A stretch of 64,000 nt of DNA from Corallium rubrum (Eukaryota > Cnidaria > Anthozoa > Scleralcyonacea > Coralliidae), in the NCBI GenBank assembly GCA_964035015.1, contig OZ035999.1:17479179-17543178 (forward strand), given 5' to 3'. The position numbers and the translations under genes were made by a program. Below, in pieces: positions 11,701 through 20,700 of this stretch. Below the pieces are notes generated by a model. The model was not told the DNA's origin, ran no database searches, and worked only from the letters and a program-made list of their open reading frames with translations. Numbering within the stretch: position 1 is the stretch's first letter; each line of letters opens with the position of its first letter.

Positions 11701-14700
11701 AAAACAAGGAAGAATTCGTGTTTCATCCCTTTATTATTTTCCTAAACACACCACGATCGAGTGTGCCACAGGGTGCCCACGCTCTGCCAAGATGGGCTCC
11801 CTGTGGGGTTAGGGGAAGGTGTTGGGTTAGGTTATGTAAACCAATCAGAAGCCTTCTTAGTATAGGTATATGTGATGACCCCGCCAATGAACTTACCAAA
11901 TGAGTCGTTTTTAAGCTATTCCGAAAAACATTCGTAGAACGTGTTTTATCAGATCTGTAAAGCACTCGCGGCTATCGCCTCATGTTTTAAATCTGACAAA
12001 ACACTGCCGTTCATGTGTTTTAAATACTACTAAATTTCATAGACCATGGTAGTCGAAAATTTCATGTTTTTCAGTACAACTTTTTAGATAAAATTTTTCA
12101 TGATGTCTTACACTGCTAAGTTGTCGCGAGAATATCTCGTGGCTCGTGCACTTAAGTTGGATAGAACTTGCCGCCAATCCCTGTGCGGCTCGATAGCTCA
12201 ACAGGTAGAGCGGCGGACCGAAATCCCGAAGGTGCGAGTTCAAATCCCGCTCGAGTCAGCCGAAATTTTTCGGTTGACTTTAGCAGTGTAAGACATCATG
12301 AAAAAATTTTTAGATAAGCTTCGAACTTTTTGACTAACATAAATTAAAGTTAATATATACCTCTTTAATAGATAACCATGTATTTTCAAACCAGACCCTG
12401 AACACCTTTCCAAAGTTGTCATTCCACAAATCACTTTCCGCCAGCGTGTTCATAACTTCGTCGAATTGTTCTGCAGACGAGGCTTTGGCCAGTCTCTGCA
12501 AGTGGATGATAATAGCTTCCTTGTACGGTATCATACCATTGATAGAATGCGCTAGCCAACGCTCCCACACCTGCTCGCGGTGGAAATCGCTTATAAAAAC
12601 TTTACAGTCTGCAATGGAATGCGGAGAAGAATAATGTATACAGAGTAAATATAATAATACATGGATAATCTTCCCTGTTAAATGTTAGTTCTCCTTTATT
12701 TGTTTTCAAAATTTCCACGCCAAAACTTACCGGTCCGAGAAAAAACGTATTGACCATAGGCTGTTGCGGTATTGAAAAAATACCGATATCGGTTATTGAA
12801 AAAAAAAATACCGATAATATCGATATATCGATATTTTTCCGCGATGGAAATTAACTATATTTTACGCCTAATTTTCACCAGACGCCAGGATATCATAAAA
12901 ATAACGTTTTACAAAAGAAAAAGCACCTTTTTCGAAGTGTGAATCGAGCTTTAATGTAACAAATGATATATTTACAATGATATATATATAATATATTTAC
13001 AAGTTTTCTGCCAGAAACACGAGCATGTTTGCTTGGTCTGGCTTTAGCTGGGCTCTTTGCGAAGTTATAATTTGACCGGCTTTACTGAATAGACTCTCAG
13101 ACGGCGAACTGCTGGCAGGAATTGCCAGATATTTCTGTGCTAGCTGACTAAGTAAAGGAAAGTCGCGAACATGACATTTCCACCAAACAGCGCTTGGCCG
13201 CATTCGAACGTTGATCTTCGCGCGCAAGAATATAAACAAACGAGTCTGGATCGAGATTGTCGATTGAGTCGGCATCTACTGCATCTGTCACAAACGTGTT
13301 CTATTTATTCTAGCGATGACTCTCGCGTGCGAAAAAAATTTCTAAAGACTGCGATGCGTCTATCCTCGACACTGTCGATAGCCCGTGAAATGCCCGGGAA
13401 TTGAAACGCATTCGGTATTCAGGATGAGTCATAGTTTGACAATAGGTGGCGTGATTTGCCGCAAAGAGAGTCCCGAAACTTCCGCAACAGAATGTCTAAT
13501 ACCGATAATATCGTAGATTTCGATATTTTCGGTAAGATTTCGATATTTTCGGTGTATCGATATTTTCAAATTTAAAATACCGAATAACCGATATTTGAAA
13601 AAACCCGATAATTATCGATATATCGATATACCGCAACAGCCTAATTGACCACTCGGTCAATGTCAGGGCGTCAATGCACTGATCTCCATATAAACTGGAT
13701 AGGCCATTCCCTATGGCCAGCAGTCGCGCCAGTCGCCGCCATCTTACGTAGTGGAACATATGACGCATTGCGGCCTTAGAACTTGTTCCCAATCCCAAAG
13801 TTTGACTGGCCTAAGCAATCTTGACGTCAGCACGGTCAGAGTACCCGGGGGTAGGAATATTAAGTACTCCGTGCCGGGGGAGTCGGAAAAGCCGTAAAGC
13901 AAACAACAGATGCCGGTTCGTTTAGTTTTCACTGTTTAACAACAAATACAGTCAAAAGATGGCAAGTACACAACACGAAATATTGTTAAGGCGTTATGAT
14001 TTCTATAAAAGGTACAATTTAAGACTTGGAATTGAATTCTTCGCAGTTTATATTATCGTGAAGTCTCTTCGTTGTCGGCACTGAAGAAAAACAACGAAAT
14101 TTAAATGTTTTATAGCTCAGTAATAGAAACAAATACAAGAAATTAGCGTCTTAAACCTTATTGAGTACTTCTTGTGTCCTTACATTCGTTTAAATTTTCT
14201 TAAAAAACTTTTTTTGTCTGTTTTCAATCTACGAAAGCTTACGAACTTTAGTGGGCGCCATCTTGGGTGAAAACTGCAAATGCCCCATCCAGTTTTATTG
14301 AGATCAATGGGTCCCCGATCGCTCAGCAACCAACAATAAACAATCAGTATTTTGCGCATGGACCGAAACACAAACCCAGCCATATAATAAATACTGTAAT
14401 ACCACGATCGACTCGGATTCTTTTGTTCTTCGAGGCAATGTAGACCTCGTCTTTCCCCCATCGCTCATGCAAGAGGGAAATTTATCCTTTGTCTTCTAAT
14501 TTTCCCGTGCATGTTGATGAGGGAAAATTAGAAGACAAAGAAATCCTTTGTCTGCTTCTAAATTTCCAGCTTGCATATATTTTCCCTCATCAACATGCAC
14601 GGGAAAATTAGATGCAACTTCTCTGACCAACCGTGTAAATTTCCTGTCAGTATGATTCTCAAAGTTTTCCTCGGCGATCATAATATTACAAACTAATAAC

Positions 14701-17700
14701 ATGACTTTTCGGGAAATTAGCGATTAAATTTCTCCTTTGCCTCGCGGGAAGATTTGTAAAAGTCCTCAGGCCTGCAGCCCTCGGGCTTTCACAAATCTTT
14801 CCTCGGCGGCGGGGAAATTTAATCCCTTAATTTCCTTCAAGTCATGTTATTACTTATAATTATTGAAAAAAAGTATTTATACTGTACCTGAGAACACTTC
14901 CTCCAAAGCTAAAATCTCTTCCGTGTCGTTATCCACTATGAAAATCTTGGGCTTCCAATCAGGATTCAATGATTTGAGAAGCTCGAGGGCTTCCTTTGTG
15001 GAATCCTTACTCTCGTCTTGGACGACAAATGTAGCGACGACCTGGTAGTCGACATTTGTTTTCACTGTGAGGAAAAATACCGGCAAGGCGTACTTGGTAG
15101 TTCTGTAGACAGGATCGAGGAAGCAAACGTCGTTTCCGTAACGCTTTAGCAAATTACTCTGAAATTATAAGTATTACGAGTCAGTCAAACATCAACTTAC
15201 TGACCCAGCTCAGATACCTCTTGCAAGCAGACACCATTTCTTAATCTTCTGCTTGTCTGTTTTCCTTCCCTTCTTCATTCCTCCCTTCCCTCCTTCCTTC
15301 CTTCCCTTCTTCCTTCCTTCCCTTCTCTCCTCCTTCCTTCCTCCCCTCCTTCCTTCCTTCGTCTCCCCTCCCTCCCTCCCTCCCTCCTTCACTCCCTCCC
15401 ATCCTTCCTTCCTTTCTTCCTCCTCTCCTTCCTTCCTCCCCTCCTTCCTTCATCCCATCCTTCCTCTCCTCCTTCCTTCCTCCATTCCTTCCCTCCTTCC
15501 TTCCTCCCTCCCTCCTTTCCATCCATCCATCCTTCCTTCGCCTGCCTGCCTGCCTTCCTTCCTGCCTGCCTGCCTGCCTTCCTTCCTTCCTTCCTTCCTT
15601 CCTTCCTTCCTTCCTTCCTTCCTTCCTTCCTTCCTTCCTCCCCTCCTTCCTTCATCCCATCCTTCCTCTCCTCCTTCCTTCCTCCATTCCTTCCCTCCTT
15701 CCCTGCTTTCCTTCCTTCCTTCACCTTCCTTCACCTTCCTTCGCCTCCCTTCGCCTGCCTTCCTTCCTTCCTTCATCCCATCCTTCCTCTCCTCCTTCCT
15801 TCCTCCATTCCTTCCCTCCTTCCTCCCTCCCTGCTTTCCATCCTTCCTTCACCTTCCTTCACCTTCCTTCGCCTGCCTGCCTGCCTGCCTTCCTTCCTTC
15901 CTTCCTTCCTTCCTTCCTTCCTTCCTTCCTTCCTTCCTTCCTTCCTTCCTTCCTTCCTTCCTTCCTCTCCTCCTTCCTTCATCCCATCCTTCCTCTCCTC
16001 CATTCCTTCCCTCCTTCCTCCCTCCCTTCTTTCCATCCTTCCTTCGCTCCTTCTTCCCTTCCTTTACTTAATCCAACCCCCTGGTCTCAAACCCCATAAC
16101 GCCAGCATTACAAGCTATAACAATCCCCCAAGCTTTCACACTTTTTTGACTCACTTAATACGTCTTGTTACCTGAAACGGCGTCTGATGAACAAAGAGAA
16201 TCTGTTGTTTGGCAATATTCTGTCTGATTTTCAGTTCATCTTCGAGTTCTTCCTCCACGGAGATACCAGACATCGCGTGAAGCCGAACTTCATCGATTTC
16301 ATCGTAAGGTCGGAAAAAGATTCGATCCCTCGGATTTTTGGTTTGCCATTCTTTCACGAGATCGACTACGCTGACTTGGTCGATCATAACTAATCGCCTT
16401 TTGATGTATGCGTTGTACATCTTGTTGCGAATAACTCCTTTGGTGGGGTAATAACGGCGGTTAGAGTGGCAAGGTTTCCACAACTCGGGACAGAGTTGGG
16501 TCGTGACGTAGACGTCAAGACGTCGCTTCATTTCTTTGGTCCCCGTAACGCCTTCTGCCACAAGCTCTGTGATTCTGTCTGATACTTTATTGTGCATTCT
16601 CTCGCAAGATTCGCTACCCTAAAAACCCCAAGAAATACGCCCCTTTAACCATTTTATGCGCATTTGTTGTTGTGGAACAAACTTTATCTTTTTACTCTGT
16701 CTAAAGCGCCGCACAGACGACCAAGTTTTCCTTGACAAGTTTTATTTGTCCGTGTGTACGCCACAAATTGACAAGTTTTTCCTTGACAAGGAGCCTTGTT
16801 CAAAAGCTATTCATGCCAGCTTTTGTACAAGGAAAATTGTTCGTGTTATTACGCGATCATTGCCGTCAAGGAAAACTTGTCCAACCGTACACACGAGCAA
16901 TTATAAATTGTCAAGGAAAATGTTTGGGGGGAAAATTGTTCATCGTACACACGAGCAAGGAAAGCTACCAAGGAACTTGTCAATGAGAACTTGGTCGTCT
17001 GTGCGGGGCTTAACGCCAGACAATTTTATTATAAAGAACAATTTAAGTTAAACAACATCTCTTAACTCGAAATATAGTAAGTAAGGTTAATATACTGCCG
17101 AAACAGAGAACGTATAGGAGTCTAACGTTTCGAGCGAAGGCCCTTCGCCCTTCGTAATGGAAAACAGCCTTTATTACTCGTCAGACGGAAATCCCACCGA
17201 TGGGAAAGCGGGAAAGGGTTAAACAGTATATATAATAATCCACGTTTCTCTTGACGAAGGGTCTTCGCTCGAAACGTTAGACTCCTATATACGTTCTCTG
17301 TTTCGGCAGTATATCTAACCTTACCATATTTCGATTGTTGTTTCTACTATACATGCCTATGCAGCGCGCTACTTTTATTTCACTGTGTATAATAATCCTA
17401 CTGCTTCTACACTCAACTGATTTCTTAATCCCTATAGAAAATGTTGATTGTACGGTATATTCCAATTTCTTGTTGTTTGCTTCTATTAGTTATTGTGATG
17501 GCAAAGTTAATACATTTTAAGGACTCACCTCTCCTACAGGATGTCCCACGTGCGCCTTATTGTCTGGTAGACTCAGGTAGATTCTGCGATCGAGATTATC
17601 CAGGTTAATTTGTCCATCCCTCACATGACTTTTCAGAGTCTTTGATCCTTGTTTACGACTGTATTGAGTGTTTGATGCAAGCTTACGGTAGAAATTGGGA

Positions 17701-20700
17701 ATTAATCAATCAATCAACTTACATTACTTTTCTATACAATAATGCATTGTATAATAATATGTAAATTAATGTATAAATCAAAGCTGAATTAACAAACAAT
17801 GGACTTGACAGTCACAGTTGCATTGTATAGAATAAAGTGGTCATGGACCAAGTGACATGCAATCTTTTTTCCCATATTAATAAATAAATAAATAAATGGT
17901 ATGAGTCAAGGCATGAGTAATCAAGAAGTGTTCTAGGGCTTGGGGGGTATACCCCATGAAAAATTTTGAAAAAGAAAATTTCCTGCATTTTGGGATGACT
18001 CATGAAAGAGGTTTTCAGAATTTCAAGCTCTAGAAAACACCATACTCAAAAGATACCATTTTTCAAAACATTGAATATATTCGTATATTTTGAAAAGAGC
18101 GAGATTTCAAGTTTTCATTCATGTAAATTTCGCATTGTTACACTATATTTGACACCTAAACTTCCTAGTGCTGTGCGCCGGAGCGCCGGAAGCCGGAGCT
18201 CTGCCGGAGCTCCGGCGTTTTTTGGTCAGCCGGAGCCGGAGTTCTCCCAGCTCCGGCTGGAATTCAGAATGACAAGAAATGCAGCTCATAAACCACATAA
18301 AGGGTCACTGCGGACAACACTGACTTGTGAGTGAGCGCATGGGGAGTGCAAGTGGAGCTGTTGAACGGCAACCAGGCACCTTAACACCAGTGATACCAGT
18401 CAGATCCCAAGACGGCAAAGTTAATGCTCAGGATTTATTGGATTATTGGTATCGCCACAAAAACGAATGACCTGCTTTGACGCGTCTAGCTCTCTCATAT
18501 CTTTCTTGTTCACCGTTCTGTTACTTCTGAACGAGTCTTTTCGTTGACGGGGAACATCGTCTCAAAGAAGCGTTGCGCATTCCTTCCAGGCAACATTGGT
18601 CGCTTAGCGTTCATTAAAATTTAATTATAAAAAGTTTTAAAAACCCTTGGCAATTTATACTTTGTATTTTATTATTTGTAGTAGTGTAACTTTATTCGGT
18701 TCTATTAAGTTTTCATCATTCCTGACATTGCTAGTTGTCGCATTCCGTTTGCTTGAGTCGCTTGACAGTTTCGCAGCTTTCACCGGGAAAAGACCCTGGG
18801 GACAAAGTTGAGCCGAATAATATCCAGTTGGACTTTATCGCCAGTTGTGAACCAACTTACCAAAGAAGCCGGAGCCGGAGCTGAAAAACCGGAGTTTGCA
18901 CAGCACTAAAACTTCCAATCTGTTCTTATTTCTACCAAATTTTTCCAACAAGTGTTTCCAAAAGTAAACAATTTTCTCTTCAATTTTCTGGGGAAAATGG
19001 GCATGTCACCACAAACTTTAAATACACCACAGGAATCAAGCATTTTATTCATGTGAGCTAGCTAGCCTCAAGTGCCCTTTATTAGTTAGAAGCGCATGAT
19101 TTAGAAGCTGGAAAGAACTAGTCCTACCTTGTATTCAGGAAATAAAACAATTTCAGTGAAGACAACTTGAGCTGGACAGTTGAGTTTTTTCCCTGGTTGA
19201 GTCATATTTCTCTTCCTCTTCTCATTCAACTATGTGGAAAGTTAAAATAAATAATGAACCCTAATTCTTTGTAAGCAGCATTTTTTTAAAGTGTCTAAGA
19301 AATGAAAAATTCGTTGGCATTTTCGTTGTTTTATTGTACAGAGGAGCATGACAGGAGCACCCACTGAAAATTTCATGAGAATCTGATGCGTAGTTTTCGC
19401 GCTATAAACTCTCAAAGTTTGCCGTGGATAGTTTGTTTTGGGGAAATTTGGGCTTCTTGGTAACAATGCCTTATGACGTATGCAGATGGACCATTAATAG
19501 TGAAATCTATTGTTCTTATGCATAGTTGTCCATCTGCGTACATCATAATCATTGTTTCCGAAAGCCCAATTTTTCTCCAAGAACGAACTAGCCATGGCAA
19601 ACTTTGAGAGTTTATAGCGCGAAAATTACGCATCAGATTCTCTTGAAATTTTCAGTGAGTGCTCCTGTCATGCTCCTCTGTACAATAAAACAACAAAAAT
19701 GCCAACATATCTTTCACTTCATAGACACTTTAATCCATTTCTGTCTGTTCATTGGTTGCTCAGGGTTTCTTCTTTGACGGACACAATAATATTTAACCCA
19801 TTCCTGCCTGAGCTAGCAAAAAACAACCCCTTTATTGTTCTCAGCATGTCCCTTAACTGCCAGGGCATTGGGCATTAAGATGATGCCATCATGAAGACTG
19901 GAGACCAAGGATTCTACTTTCATTTTTCAACTACCGATACTGTACTTTTTTAAAATTTTGTGGTCCCAAACCTATTATTAGCAGCTGCGGGTTATCCGAT
20001 GGTGTGGGTAATACACTGATTTATTTTTCCAAAAGTGACATTTTTTGTTGTTGAGCGAGTTATACACCATGCAGGTTATCGCCCAGAAAATATGGTAAAC
20101 TCTACTCACATGGGTTCCAAGCTCGAGAACAGGTTATTCCCAGATGGTCACCCATCCAAGTACTAACCCCATCTAACTGGGCTTAACTATTGGTGAGAGG
20201 CAGCACCCTAAGCCCCTTTGAACAGCACACACCACCTGTACTCTCTCACAACTCTGCCTCCCAGCAGGGGTGGATCAAGCATGAGTGGGGGCCCCTAGCA
20301 CATTAGTGGCTGACTCACATCTGCCCCTCACCCCGAAGTCATAAAGAGACTAAAAAAATCAGGGGAAATTAATAAAAAAATGAGAATAGCAACCCAGCTG
20401 GCAGCTGGGAATAGCTATCTGTTTGGACTTACTCAACGTACATTTCTGGAACTCTGGTTCTCCAAGATATTTACAAACAATGATTTTAAAGTTTTAGATT
20501 GAAGATTATAAACAGATTTACAAGTTTCCTATAGCAAGGTTTTGGAATGATTCTGAAATATTTTTGCTCTTCTTACAAGTTGTAATGTATGATAAAGCGA
20601 TAGTATAAGACTTAAATTAAAACCAAAAGGCCCCCAATATCTGCGGGGCCCTCCGAAAGTGCGGGTTCCCCAGCACTTGCCCAAAGTGCCCTCCCCTTGA

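Noticed and set aside
12186-12260. Functional tRNA gene
   Set aside because: A and B boxes are good, but the anticodon stem is mismatched and the module lies inside a repeated TIR element with several copies in the window.
15210-16071. 272-aa Pro/Ser/Phe frame and its reverse Gly/Lys/Arg frames
   Set aside because: Pure pyrimidine microsatellite in a gene A intron; no domain and no splice support.
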